Below the pieces are notes generated by a model. It was not told the DNA's origin. It searched no databases and saw only the letters and a list, made by a program, of their open reading frames with translations. From the NCBI RefSeq assembly GCF_000189635.1, contig NW_002476188.1, forward strand, positions 248,001-312,000: a stretch of 64,000 nucleotides of DNA, given 5' to 3'. Source of the DNA: Tetrahymena thermophila SB210. Lineage: Eukaryota > Ciliophora > Oligohymenophorea > Hymenostomatida > Tetrahymenidae. The position numbers and the translations under genes were made by a program. Positions 1-12,998 of this stretch are shown piece after piece; position 1 is the stretch's first letter, and each line of letters begins with the position of its first letter.

Positions 1-3000
1 TTTTAATGATGATTAAGATTTTTAATCATTATCTTCTTAATCATCGCTTTATGACTCAGAAGATGAACTTTGTGAATTCTAAATAGGGTTTCCTTATGAA
101 TCAAAAGAAATATCGTGATCACTATCTATTAGACTATTATCTTCAGCATAATTTTTAGCTTTATCTTCAATACTTCTTTTATTTTAGAAGCAATTAAGCT
201 TTTTTAGCTTTCTTTGTAAAACATTGTTATTTCGTATTTAATTTGGACTATAGTTAAAGTGATGAAAAATATATATATTTTATTTGTCAAAGAAAGTTTT
301 GTTGCAAAAATCGACCATGTGATCTTAACTATGACAACCAGCGCAAGTCAAATCTTTTATCACTTTATAATTTTTATCATAAAGTATCTTATCTTTTATT
401 TCCATAAATTTTTCATAGTCAGCCTTATTTTCTTTGATCACAGTAAGAAAGTTATTTCTATTTATTTTTATGATTTAGGAAAATTTATTACTCTGCGCAC
501 TTATATTTTTATCAATTCCAGTAATAAAGTTGAACAAACCAAATGAATCTCCGTTTTTCAAAATTTGCAGTGTCTTTTTAAGCTTATGAATACTATTCTC
601 TGGTTATTGCTACTTCTTGTTGAAATATCTTTTTAAAATAAATTTATTAAATTTACACAAATAATAATAATTATTATTTATATTCAAAATCTCAATTTCA
701 ATATAAAAAGTTAAATATTTAGTTTGAAATTTCCAATAATATTTTAATGTTATAAGCTAATTATTTTTAAAATTTTAAAAATCAAGGCAAAGATTTTTTT
801 TTTTAATTATAAAATTAAGTACATTGAAGTAGACTGAAAATTTATTGGCTGTCCAGATGTTTAGATTTCTTCTCTCTCTACAAAAAGGGTAACTATAAAT
901 AATAAATTAATTTGAGTTTCATTCATTTAATTATGATTTTGTTAAAATACCTTAGCCTTGCTAAATCAAAAATATGCTGTCTTCATGCCCTTAATATTAA
1001 CTAAATATCATTTAATTAGGTGCATAAATGACTTCTTCCATAATATTATATAATTTAGATATTGTTTCTTGTGAAAAGGTTTAGTAAAACAATGGAAATT
1101 GCTTTAGAAGCTTATGGTTAGAAGAGTAAATAAGTTCATTTTAGATGTATGGACTCAATTTAGAGATAGTTTCTTTTTCTTAAATTATTTTGTCTCTTGA
1201 TTATTAATGGTAATACTTGAGAAGATTTGAATTCACTCTTCTTCTTAGACTTCTATTTATTATTATAAAATGTTTTATTATAAAATTATTTTGATTTTTA
1301 TAAAATGTATTACAAATCTATGTTTCTTCTCTTCATATATGAGTTTAAGATGTTAAGGTCTTTTTTATATTCTTCTTGCTACTTTGAAATGTCTGCTAGA
1401 ATATTTCCAATAGAATTCAACATAAAACCAAATATAATGCTCGTAAGCAACATAATTAAGCATGAGTAAATCTATTCAATATCATTACTCGGTTTTTCTG
1501 ACAAGTTGTGCATCATTATTGCAAAGGACCAATACAAACATTCTATATAAATTACATGCCATTCCGCTGATTGAAACTGAGCAACCCATGTGTTTTGCTC
1601 TCCTAATACATGTACCTCAAAGCTAGATATTATATTTCTAGTACAAGCAATAATATGTCCAAGGATTATAATATTCCCACACAGTTTAAGTAGGAATAAG
1701 ATATAATGCTTTTCTAACATTTATAGTGCATAAAACTCAATTTTTTTTAGGATAATCATAATTCCCTTAATTTTCAGAAGCAGTGGCAAGTGCAACATAA
1801 TATTTATTGGGATAGAATCCGAACTTCTCCCTTCAAAAAGTAGGGGAAGAATTTCAAAAAAAATATACTCTTTAAAATAAATTTATAATATTAGTTTGCG
1901 ATCTTTGGTAAATGTATTGTTATAATATGTAGCTGTGTTCATTTGTAAAAGCATTTCTGTTATCCAAGCACCTAAAGCAATAGAATGGAATATATTAGCA
2001 TAAGGAAAATGGGCTGAAAAACAAACTTCGATAGAAGTAATGAATAAAAAGAAACAATTATAAGTTACAATTATAGTATTTATTGCTAATTTGATCATGT
2101 TTTCAGGATCAAAAAGAGGTATTTTATCAAGCCGAAGTAATACACATATTTTTTCAATTATTGAAAGAAAGCATTCCAACATTTTAGCAAAATAATTTTT
2201 TGAGTAGCCTTTTCTCTTATTAAAATCACTTTAATCATCAATCAAGTCTCTTATTCTTTCATTCAAAAATCTAGTTCTGCCAAGATATGTTTTTGTTTCT
2301 AAAAATTTTCTCATTTTTGGTAAAATTTAGATGATAAGTTTGAATGATCCTTTGATTGTTTTTTTAATTTCACCTTTTTTTGAATAATCAATGTTTCTGT
2401 TTGTCATTTCTCCACTATTTTACCTATTTGATATGAGTAAATAAATATTGAGATTAAATAATTGAAGGTTTTAATTAGGAGTCAATAAATAAACACAATC
2501 TTTAAGATATTTTTAGACTCTAAAATAATCAATTCAGTAATTTATTATTGCAAAAATAATTCTTAAATGATAATTTGAGTAAGATTCTTAATAATGATTT
2601 TATTGTTATGTGGAAAATTATATTATGAGCTATTTAAATATGCTAATTCATTAATTCTAAATTATTTAGTTTAATATAGAAAAAGTGTAAATCTTTAAAA
2701 AAAATATGTATATAAGTGATTGCTAGACTTTTCAAAATTTGATAAATTGGATGGCTAATTATAAAGTATTCACTAAATTTATTGTAAATTTGATAATTTT
2801 TGTTTTTACAATTAATGATTGTAAACTAAATTTTTTTTAATAGTTTTTAGTTAATTTACCTCTCCCTTCTGTTTTAATATTTATCAGCTTCAATTAACTA
2901 TATTTGCTTTTCTAATCCTAAAGTATTTCCATTCATGTTAGAAGATGCTTCGAAAATTGAATTTCTTATTGTACCTTTTTACATCAAATCTCCGTTAATC

Positions 3001-3506
3001 GTATTTTCGTCCAGCAACTTATTATCAACTGAATTATAATTTGAATTTTTAAACATTACAGATTTGAGCCCAGCATCTTCTTTCATACTCTATTAGCCTG
3101 TTTGATGAGTACCATTGATGTTGTTAGCACTTGATATATAATAAGCTTACAGCTATTCTAAATCATCAATTTCATGAGGACTTAAAATCTCTCTTTAGTA
3201 ATTTCCATTTCTACTATCTAAGTTGAAAATAGGATTTTTTTAAAAATCTAAATGCTCAAATTCTACTATCGATTCTGTTTTTAAATTTATCTTTTTAAGA
3301 TCCTCATGATCCTATTTATTGAAATTGAGTTTAGATCTATTAACTCGAATCATTCTATCAGATATTGGAGGCTCATACATTTAAGTTTAAATATTTTTAT
3401 TACTACCTTTAGTAGTAAGGGCTCGTTTATTATTCATATCCTTTTCATTATATTTACCATTCTTCTAATCTCGCTTAACCTCCTTTTAATTTTTTTATCT
3501 ATCCAT
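1..3506 (-). CDS. CNBD channel-like protein with zinc knuckle, copy A (3' end outside window)
   Basis: Partial gene on the minus strand; about 919 codons are visible. Exons read 3506-2860, 2423-1314, 1252-951, 892-823 and 628 to the window edge, joined in phases 2, 2, 1 and 2, with TAA/TAG as Gln. Exon 1 encodes a disordered Asn/Lys/Gln-rich tail. Exon 2 holds S1 (after LFDPEN), S2 (AWITEMLLQMNT), a weakly charged S4-like segment, S5 (ILGHIIAC), the pore and S6. The pore reads SFAIMMHNLSEKPSND, with no GYG filter. A C-linker and beta-roll follow (exons 3-5, GDSFGLFNFITG), then a CX2CX4HX4C knuckle at residues about 805-818 (bases 345-304) and an acidic Ser/Gln-rich tail. It has the same exon plan as copies B-H but lies in the opposite orientation, beyond three unrelated genes. 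Family assignment is firm; ion selectivity and ligand are unknown. Confidence 0.88.
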
Positions 3507-4103
3507 TAATTATGCTTTTGAATACTGTTAATAGCTATTAAATTAAAATTGTAGTCAATATATATAATATATTAATAAAGGTCTTTTTATCTTTTACTTA
3601 AAATTAATTAAAAATAAGGAAATTCAGTATTTTATTTTTTCTATTGTAACAAAACCCATTCACCTTCACCATTACTATTATAAAAATAAAGCAAAACCTT
3701 TAATAATTAAGTCCTTTCACAGGTTATATATCACAACTACAGCATATTATTATTTACTAGTTTATTTTACACAAAAAACTATTTTTTTTCAATCTATTTA
3801 AACTTAGCTACTTACTTATAATTTAAATTTTATTACAAACCGAAAAATACTTATTTATTTTCAAAATAAAATTACCGAAAATAACTCACAAATAAAATGT
3901 TATAAGATAAAGAGATAAAAACTTAGGGTTTTTAAATGTTTTAAATATAAAAAAATATGGTTTTGAAGAAACCATTATATTCTTAATAGTTGAATATTTT
4001 TTAGCAGCGAGTGGAGCTCAAAATATTATAATTAATCACTAAATTAAAGATATATTGTTAATAAATTCTTTATATTTTCTAATTATTTTAATTAAATCAA
4101 AGA
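3507..4103. other. Divergent intergenic spacer
   Basis: About 600 bases of AT-rich DNA lie between two divergent starts, copy A (minus) and the KxDL-like gene (plus). Promoters for both genes should be here. I see no ORF with coding character, no RNA gene and no recognisable motif. Confidence 0.6.
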
Positions 4104-4560
4104 ATGTCAAATAGTCTTTCTCCAAGCAAACAGTCTACAAAAAGTACTCCCTTACAAATCACCAAAAAGGATGATATGAAGTAGATATTTAAAAATTAGG
4201 TAGACAGGTAAATTTCAAATAAAAGAAATCAAATAATATGCGAATTATTAAATCATTTTACAATAAAGTCTAAAAATAATTAGACAAACTTTAGGAGAAG
4301 TTTAACAATTAAATAAAGTGAGTCAATTAAAATACAAACAAGTAAAAGAAAATTATGAGCTACAATTACCTAATCTCAAGAAAATAAGAAAGGATCTTGA
4401 TGTTATTCATAAATCAATTGTGAAAGTATTAGTAATTGAAGAAAGAATAGAATAAATTAAGCAGGTTAGAGAGGAATAATCTAAAATTGAGCAATAACCA
4501 ATACAATAAAATATCTAAGCTTAAAATATTTAAGCTGAAGAAAATATATAATAAATATGA
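4104..4560 (+). CDS. Small coiled-coil protein, KxDL (BORC/BLOC-1 KXD1)-like
   Basis: Two exons, 4104-4207 and 4269-4560, joined by a 61-base GT...AG intron, give a 131-residue protein that ends at TGA. The Ser/Thr/Lys-rich N-terminus (about 35 residues) is followed by one long helix with Lys, Leu and Glu at coiled-coil spacing, and then a Gln-rich end with repeats of the type QNIQAQ. The stretch LPNLKKIRKDLDVIHKSI resembles the KxDL motif region of KXD1, where the human protein has KRDLDSIFRRI; here Arg replaces the first Lys. KXD1 is a subunit of BORC and BLOC-1-related complexes that position lysosomes. The assignment rests on this one motif plus size and helix content, so another small coiled-coil protein is possible. 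It converges on the GPATCH1 gene with a gap of 220 bases. Confidence 0.55.
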
Positions 4561-4780
4561 AGAATTCCATAAATTACATGATGATAATTTAATAAATACA
4601 ACCATTAAATTTAAAAATTGAAATATTTAGGGTAAAATAAGGAGCCCTGCGCTGAACCACTAATTTTATAATATATTAGAACTTAAAGTATTACTTATTT
4701 GTTTAAAACAGTAAATTATTATCAACACAAACATTTAAATTTTAAGCTAAATACTATTAAAATAAATTTTATAAATGATT

Positions 4781-7609
4781 TCATTTTGCATCTTTCTCTT
4801 ATTCTTATTCTCCATCTTCTTCTTCATCATCATTTTCATCTCCAAATATTGATTAAAATAACTAAATTGGAGGCTTTTCTTTAATAATTTCTTTTTAATC
4901 CAATTCCATTTCTTCAATGATTTTTTTGTTTTCTTAAATTTCTGAGTCTCTTTATTACTTTTTATCTAAGTAGGATTTTGAAACATCGTACATAAAATTA
5001 TTTTCTTCAAACTTATTTTCCTTTTTATTGATTAATTACATTAATTATATATCTAATAAATAATAATAACTTACTTTTTTATTATTTTTTCCTCGAGTGT
5101 CTTACTCGAAATCTTCATCTAAGTCCATATCATTTTCATCTTTATATGAGATCAAACCATATTTATTTGATTTAAATTCAGTAGGTAGTCCAAAAGACTG
5201 AATACTTTTTGATTCCTATACAAATGCTTTTGTTTGTAAGATATTTTCTCTATCTTATAGTTATTTAAATTCTTCCATTTTCTTATCAAAATACTCTTTA
5301 TCTTTGTATGGTGGAACTACACCAAATCTTTTACAGAGAAGTTTATCAGGAAAAAACGGTTTAGTTGTACGAAAATTCTTTATTTCATCCAATTTTTTTT
5401 AAAGGTCATCAATTTTATCCATGACAGTTTTTTTCTAGTTTGGATTTTTCTCTTGGATTTCATTGTATAATTTTTAAAATTCCTTTTGTTCAGCCTTCAT
5501 ATCTTTGTAGCTCATAAGCTTCATTCATAATTTTAAAAGTTAATATAAAATGTCGAATTAATTATTTAAACTGTTTACTTAAGCCACTTGAATAAAAATC
5601 CCTTTTCCTTCTTTTTCTTGCACCCAAGATTAGTAACGTTGTTGTTTTAAAGCATCCCAAGATTTATAAGTTTAGTGCTGGCTTTCTTTAGTGTCTTGCT
5701 CATCTTCCTCTTTTGCTTTTACAAACTTCTTTGTCTCAATTTATTCCTTTATTTTATCTTTATAAAATAATTATTTAAAATTTGAGATCCTAATAAAGTT
5801 CTTACCCATTTCTTGTTAGCCTTCGAGTATTGCCTATCTTTGCTCTGCATTCAACTTTTAAATTTTTTTCTTTTATTTTTAGAATTCTATCATTTTTCCA
5901 CCACTCTTAATATACTCCTGCATCTTTTTATATGGATTATAGCTCTCAGGAACGATTATCTTATTTTATCTAAAAAAAAATTAAAATAATAATAGAAATA
6001 AAAAGAAAAAAATACTTCAATTATATTTGCAAAGGTTAAGAATCTTTTATAAACAGTAAGTTTAGTCCTTTCATTTTCATATATGAATGTTTCAGCATTT
6101 TCTGTGAGTCACCTTATGATTTGATTACTTCCTAATTTTCATCTAGAAATTTCAAATTATTTTATTTAAGCAAGAACATGTAAATTAAATAATTACATTC
6201 AATAGCTTTTTTAGATTGATTGGCAAAAACATCATCTTCATCATCATCATCGTAATTGTAATCACTCTTAAAATCAGTATAAATTCTATTAGACTATTTC
6301 TTTTTTTCTTACTCTTCTTCTATCTCTTCTTAAGTCAAATATGATCTCTTCATAATCCTATTAAAATCTTCTTCTGCAAACTCATCAATATCGCTTTTCT
6401 CTAATATAAAAAAAATAGTCAGTCGATTTACAAAATTTTAATTTATGAACTATCTTCAAATCTGAAAAAAAATGATTCTCATATTTTATTTAGTATAAAG
6501 ATATAATAAAATTATTTAATTTACTTTTATCCTTTATTTGTTTTAATTAATTTGAGTTGTTCATATAATTTAAATAAAGAGATTTATTATTGAATTCATT
6601 TTAGGTGTATAAAACAATAAAATTTGTAATATATTTATTTATTCTTGCTATAATTTTAATAATTACCTTTGCTATCTTTGAAACCAAAGCCATGAAAGTT
6701 AGTTTTTATTTTATAGTTTTCCATATTGTCAAAAGTCTGCTTTGAATTATTTTGAGTGAAGTCTTCATCATTTTTATCAAAGTCATCTATATTAATTTCT
6801 TCATCTTCTTAATAATCTTAATCACTTTGCTATATTTTTTGTTCTTAAATTTGCTTTATAATTGCTTCTTTTTTCTTTCTCCTAAACTAAATATTATTTA
6901 ATATCTCCCATCCTATTGTCTTTCTCTATTCTACTAGAAGTTCAGAAGGTACTTCCCCAAAAAAGCTTTTCAAAATAATTTATTAGACAAATGAGATTTG
7001 TTGAGTTTTGAGTGATAAAATTTACATACTTTTCTCCAAATTGCTTGGTTTGCATTTTTTCAAATTAATTACTGAAAGTATCATAGTCTTACTTGGTAGT
7101 CAAATTTGCTCCTATTACATGGGTTCCCTTTATTATTTATAATAAGTAATTCAAGATTATTTTATTATTAATTTTACCAAGTCTTCTTCATCCATGTAAT
7201 CTTATATTGACTGAGCATTATTGTTATTATTAGCTATTTTTAGTTTAATTAAATGAATATTTTTTTATTTCTACTTCTGAAGTTTGAAAGTTACCTCTGT
7301 TTTATCTTGAAGAAAAGAATGTCTTAGGTACAAAACCTTATTCAGACCCAACTGTTCCTTTATAACCCGCTGAAAATCCTCCTTTAAATAGTTAAAAAGT
7401 TAAAATTTAAGATCTTAATTCAAATAAAATACCTGTAAATGCACCATGAAACCTTTTATGTCCTTTTTCATTAACAGCCTTTTGAAAATATATTATTAAT
7501 AATTAAATCTCCATTAATTTTTAATAATTAAAACCTTTTAATTGTAAAAATTTTATTTTTATTTAATTTCTTCTTCTTCAAATCGTGTTCCAATTAGTAT
7601 TTTATCCAT
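4781..7609 (-). CDS. GPATCH1: GPATCH1-like spliceosome-associated protein
   Basis: Multi-exon minus-strand gene starting at 7609 and ending at TGA 4781-4783. Exon pieces in order carry the signatures of the GPATCH1 (DUF1604) family: KRFHGAFTGGFSAGY then TVGS near the N-terminus, SSRQNR joined by an intron to DYMDEEDL, a segment with GEVPSELLVEQRKTIGWEI, then NFHGFGF, FFPDKLLCKRFGVVPPY, and near the C-terminus KPPIQLFQSIFGDE. The same order occurs in human GPATCH1. The region matching the G-patch (IGWEILNNIQFRRKKKEA) lacks the usual Gly-rich pattern, so the domain looks degenerate here. The family is found with late spliceosomes and binds DEAH helicases through the G-patch; the role here is inferred. 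About ten short introns are present. I did not fix every border, notably between 6660 and 5960. Confidence 0.88.
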
Positions 7610-8559
7610 TTTTTAGAATATATGAATAATGTTAATTTATATTAAATAATTAAATTTTTTATGAATGATTTGATTGCTTGATTTACAAAATAAAAAAAAA
7701 TATTGATTAGATATTTACTATTAGAAAGATATTGCATATAATCATAAACATATATACATTTAGTGTCTAAATATCAATAAGCTAATTTAAAAATAATTTT
7801 AATCAAATCTTAAATTTTTTTATATCAAACAAAATATTCAAAAATAAAAGTGAAATTTAAATTAAAATATTTTTTTCATATTTAAATCAAAATTAAAATG
7901 GATTTTCAGATAAATATTCTTATTTTAAAAAAACTATATTTTTATTTATAAATAATAATTTAAAAATCATACTTACGTCTATTTAATTATGTATTATTAT
8001 TCATTATAGGATGTATAAAATGAATCTAATAATATTTTTTATTTTCTTTTAGATTTATTCAAATGTGAATTTCAGTAGATTTCTTTGATTAAATGAAATA
8101 TTAACATTTATTCTCATCACATTTTTTTCAATCATAAATTAAACCTTTAATAAACTAGATTGAAATAAGTCTAAATTTATTAATTTAAAAAGAAAAAGTA
8201 GATTTTGTTAATTTAACAAAAGTTGAATAAGTTTTACATTTATAATGAGAAAATAAGTAAAACGAAAAGTAAAATTATTTTTTATTTTTGAATATAAAAA
8301 AGTAATAGTATGTATTTAATAAAAATAAATTAAAGCAGGATAATCAAAACGAAGAAAATTTAAACATATGTGGAAGGATATGCATGCTTAATTAATTAAC
8401 TAACTATTAATTCAAAACAAAAAAGGAATTATTTATATGAATATGTATCTAAATGAGTTAATTTTGATATAAAATTTAAATAAAATCAATAATTAAATAT
8501 ATTTAGAAAAATTAACACTAGATAAACAGATCGATTGAATTTATCTTCGTGAAAATAGA
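7610..8559. other. Divergent intergenic spacer
   Basis: This 950-base AT-rich spacer separates the starts of GPATCH1 (minus) and EMC1 (plus) and should hold both promoters. It contains A- and T-runs and many stop-poor but non-coding stretches. I see no gene, RNA or repeat in it. Confidence 0.6.
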
Positions 8560-11500
8560 ATGAGGCAAAAAAAGGCTTAAATCTTAGCTGTTTTAGTTAT
8601 CGCCTTGGCAATAACTTAAATTGAAGCTAAATATGCCCATAATGTTGGTGTAACTGATTGGACTAGTAAAAATATAGGTGTTATTAGCTAAGCAATTATA
8701 GATAGATCATCTATTTACTTCCTTGGCAAATCTGGATTGTTTGGACATATGAGCAGAGAAACAGGTTTGAATAATTAGTTAAGTCAATACATAAATTTAA
8801 TTTACATTAATAAAAACTTTATAGGTTAAATACAAGTTAGTCATGGTATTGATGATGAAAGAATTATCTCCTGGAAGAGTTAAGATGAAGAATGTAAAAT
8901 AAATTATTAAAAATTGTATTTAAAAAATGGCGTAGCAACTTCATTTAATTTTACCTATCAAAAGATAATGAAAAGATTTTAGTTTAAGATAAGTCTGGTA
9001 TTTTCGCATATAATGTTGTTAAATCTAAATTCGATTAAATCAATGTAGAAAAGTAAGTTATTCAAAATATTTAGTCTCTATGACATATTTATTTGATTCC
9101 TTTATAAAGCAACATAGCAAAGATGCTTGATCATTCTTTTATTAGTCAATCAACTTTATTGGTACTTACACAAAAAGAGCTTATGCTTGTCTCCAAATCA
9201 AGTGCTGAAACACTTTTGTAGGCCTCTGAGTAATAATTTTTAATATAAATTCTTCTTTCATTTAAAAAACTAAACTGATTTTATTTTTTAATTATGTAGA
9301 AATTAAGCTTTTATTAAGTTAATCAAATCCTCTTAAAATCACTATGTTTTAATCCTAAGTAACAACAACAAGCAAGTTTGTGTTCAAACTATTTTAAAGG
9401 ATGACCTCCTTAACAAAAAAATATCAATGCTCTCAAATGAAAAGCAGAAGTGTTGGGAATAATCTTCTGAAGATTTGAAGCCATAAGATCTTGAAAATAT
9501 TTTAATCAGCGCTAATTATGTTATTTTCAAATCTTAAGCTTACTATTTCAAAGCTAGCAAATTCATTTCAATTCCAGAATTGCAAAAGGAAGTAAATAAT
9601 AGTTTTTTTGAGTTTGTTTCTTAAGTTTAATAAATTTAATTTTTTAAGGATAAAATTCATTTAGATTACAAGACAGGAGTCTTTGTTATTACAAGAGATA
9701 ATTAAGCAAGTTTTTATGTTTTAGAAGAGGATTCATTCTATTTAATCTACAAGTTCGATGAATAGGGACTCTTCACTTTTTCATTCGATCATCAAATAGC
9801 TAACAAGAAAACTTTTACTTTTATGGCTTACATGCAAAACAACAATTCATGCAAGTTACTCCAAATAAATTTAGAAAATCCAAAGATGTAAAAGCAAGCT
9901 GTTTTGATAACTGAATTCAACAACAAAGTCGCTGAATCACAACCTTCTAAAGTAAAATTAAACATAAAATTTCATATAAAATTAAATTATCTTTTATGAA
10001 TAGTTTTGGTTGAAATCTAAGGATGGACAAGAATTGTTAGTTTAAAATAAAGACTTAAGAACTTATTACTTAGTTTTAGTAAATAATTCAAATTGTTAAC
10101 AATTATAATTAAATAAATAAATTAATTTAAAAAAAACAGTCAAGCGTTTAACCTGAAGTACCAGGAAGTGGAGAAAAGTGGTTCAGAGAAGATGGATTGG
10201 CTCTTTTAGATGGTCTAATTATGATCGATTACAATTAGGTTGAAAATAAAAAAGTTAATTCTTATTACGAATCACTTGGTAAAATTAAAAATTATTTTAT
10301 TTCAAATTAATAATATTTTTGTTTTAATTTACTAGATAAGAATGGAGTTAACAATCCTATCTTTTTAATTCCTAATTTATTGAAGAGATTTACTTCAGAA
10401 ATATAAAGTGCTATTACTTATTTCAAATAGAACTCTTCTTCTATCTTGAATTTCTTCTAAAAGCTTATCAATGTAAGAAGTATTTAGGATATAAGTGCCT
10501 TAAACAAGGTAAGATTTTGAAAATTTCAAGTAAAAAAATTATTTAACAATTTTAAAACAGCTTATCACTTCAGATGATGAGTATGATGTCACATATGGAC
10601 TTAAGAAAGTAGTTATAGCTGTTAATAAGAACAGGACTATATATTCTATTGATTCTAAGACTGGAGAAGTTATCTGGAAGTAATACTATACATTATTGAA
10701 TCAAAAACATTAAATTAATTATTATTATTATTATTTAGGACATCCTTCATTGCCAAATATGTCACTCCCGACTATAACTTCCATGGATTCTTTTAGATTG
10801 AAAATAGAAACGGTGATACTATTTCTGAATAGACTTGCTTTATTTACCACTCCCCAGTCACAACTAAGCTTTTCATTTTTACGTAAATTAAATATTTTAT
10901 TCAAACAAATGCTTACATTTTATGTTTACAAATAGCGCTGATCCCTTAACTGGAAACTTAAACTACGTTGGTAGACATTTAATGAAGTAAGTAAAGAACA
11001 TTTTCAAGATTCACATCAACACTCCTAAAGTATAACAAGCAATAGCTATCATTGATTAAGATTTTAATATTTATGGATATCCTTCAGAAGTTGCCAACCC
11101 TTTAGCTGAAGATGCTCATGATAACATCTTTTACTTACATGATAAAGAAACTAATATCATCAATGGATTCAAATATAATAAGGGAAAATTCTTCAAGATT
11201 TGGAATTATTCTCTCTCATCTAAAGTAAATAATTAATAAATGATAAATTCTAAAATAAATTTAAACTTTAAAAGGAATAATTGGTTGATATCCAAAGCTC
11301 TAACAAAGAATAAAATCATCCAAAAATTGCATTGTTTGATGATACTAAAGTCATTCTCAAGCATATTGATTACAGTAATATTGCCATATTGACAAAGAAA
11401 GAATCATCAGATTCAGTTAATGGAAACGGAATTTTAACTTTGACAATCCTCAACTGCAAAACTGGACGTTAAATTTACAGCTAATACGAAAAAAGTGTTA

Positions 11501-12422
11501 ATTTGAAATACCCTATTAATTTAATTTACGATGAAAACGGTGTTTTTGTCAGCTATTACAACCCTGTTTACTCTATCTTCCAAATTTGGACTGTCGAACT
11601 CTTCTCTAAAAAGATGGAAAATAACTTCGTCTCTATGTAAGAAAATGTTTATTTCAAATAAAATGAATAATTTTTTATTTTAATAATTGAACTAAAGGTT
11701 ACAAAATTATTACTTTTCAGAAAGTGGAGCTAAGTATGAAGATTTTAACTATTTGAATGAAAATATGGACATCATAGCCCTTGAATAAAAATATGGCTAT
11801 AGTTTAGGTATCAAGAAGATGGCTGTGGTAACTACTAAGTTAAGCTTAACAAAGCGTAATTTAATGATTATCACTCCCAATAATCAAATTCATTCATTGG
11901 ATCGTGACATCCTTTCAACACGTAGAGCAGTTAAATTACCCAAAGATAATCAGTTGCAAAATGCTTTCTCATTTGAAAGTACTACTTTACCTCCTTACAA
12001 TTATATGGTCCCAATTGATAGATTGAGTATCATATCTTATCATGCAAATGTAAACATAATTTAAGTCAATGAACTTTAATTAAATTTATTTAAATCTAAA
12101 ATCAACAGTTAAATGATATCAAAGAAATATATTTCTCTGGCTCTAATTTAGAATCCACAATTCTCTTCGTAGCCTATGGCAACGACGTCTTTATGAGTTC
12201 AATTGCTCCAGATAGAGTAAAAATTCAATTTCATTTAAAATAATATTCATTAAAATAAATAATTAAAAGACATACGATATGATCAATGAAGATTTCAACT
12301 ACATTTTGGTTACCCTTTCAATAATTATTTGTTTTGTGGGTGTTTTCATTGCTAAAAAATATGCATCCTAATCCAATCTCCACAGATTGTTTGAAAACAA
12401 GGAAATAGTAACACCTATGTGA
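8560..12422 (+). CDS. EMC1: ER membrane protein complex subunit 1
   Basis: Multi-exon gene starting at 8560 and ending at TGA 12420-12422. The first exons are 8560-8764, 8825-8893 and from 8965; the 71-base intron 8894-8964 restores the frame. The N-terminus has a signal peptide (MRQKKAQILAVLVIALAI..EA). The lumenal part has beta-propeller-type repeats; the segment GLKKVVIAVNKNRTIYSID then GEVIWKQYY matches the second propeller of EMC1. The C-terminal DUF1620-like part ends with STILFVAYGNDVFMSSIAPD, an acidic DFNY segment, one transmembrane helix (ILVTLSIIICFVGVFIA) and a short KKYA cytosolic tail, the same order as human EMC1 (YGLDIYQTRVYPS...). EMC1 is the large lumenal scaffold of the complex that inserts terminal and multipass helices, which fits a cell with many channels. 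Several introns are present; some internal borders are approximate. Confidence 0.92.
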
Positions 12423-12998
12423 AGAAAATTTTATTTAAAAATATAAAGACATAAATATTTCTATTTATTTACTCATTACATGATTTTATGTAATTATTAA
12501 GCAAGGAAGCTTTAACATTTTTTTTATAAAATGAATTGCAATTTATTTTAAAAAATTATTTATTTATCTGAATAAAAGTTATTTATATTATTAATAATTA
12601 ATTAAAAATTTCATTTTATAAATTAACCTTTTGTTTATTTAATTGTTTAGTAGCTATTACAATAGTTATTCTATTACTACAATTTAATTTGATACAAAAT
12701 AGCTCTAACTTTTACTTTAAAATTTGTGCTTACAATAACCTCTTTAACCTAACAAATATACTAAAATAAAAGAAAAGAATAATAAATAGTTAATCGATTG
12801 ATTGATATATTATTTGTCTTTCTATCATAAACAATTTTTTCTATATAAAGACTAAGAGTAATTAATATATTTATTTAACTACATTCTTCTTTTTATTGCA
12901 AAACTTCAAACAAAATTTACAAAAGTAGATTTCAGTAATTGAAAAGTAGAACAAATTAATTAAATATAATATTTTTAACAATTTTTTTTGTTTAGATT
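12423..12998. other. Intergenic spacer between EMC1 and copy B
   Basis: This is 576 bases of AT-rich DNA between the EMC1 stop and the start of the channel array. Terminator and promoter functions must lie here, but no distinct signal is visible. Confidence 0.6.

Noticed and set aside
8881-9000. Apparent frameshift in EMC1 (a run of four A where five would keep the frame)
   Set aside because: A normal 71-base GT...AG intron at 8894-8964 restores the frame and gives the protein WKSQDEEYNEKILVQD, so no error or break is needed.
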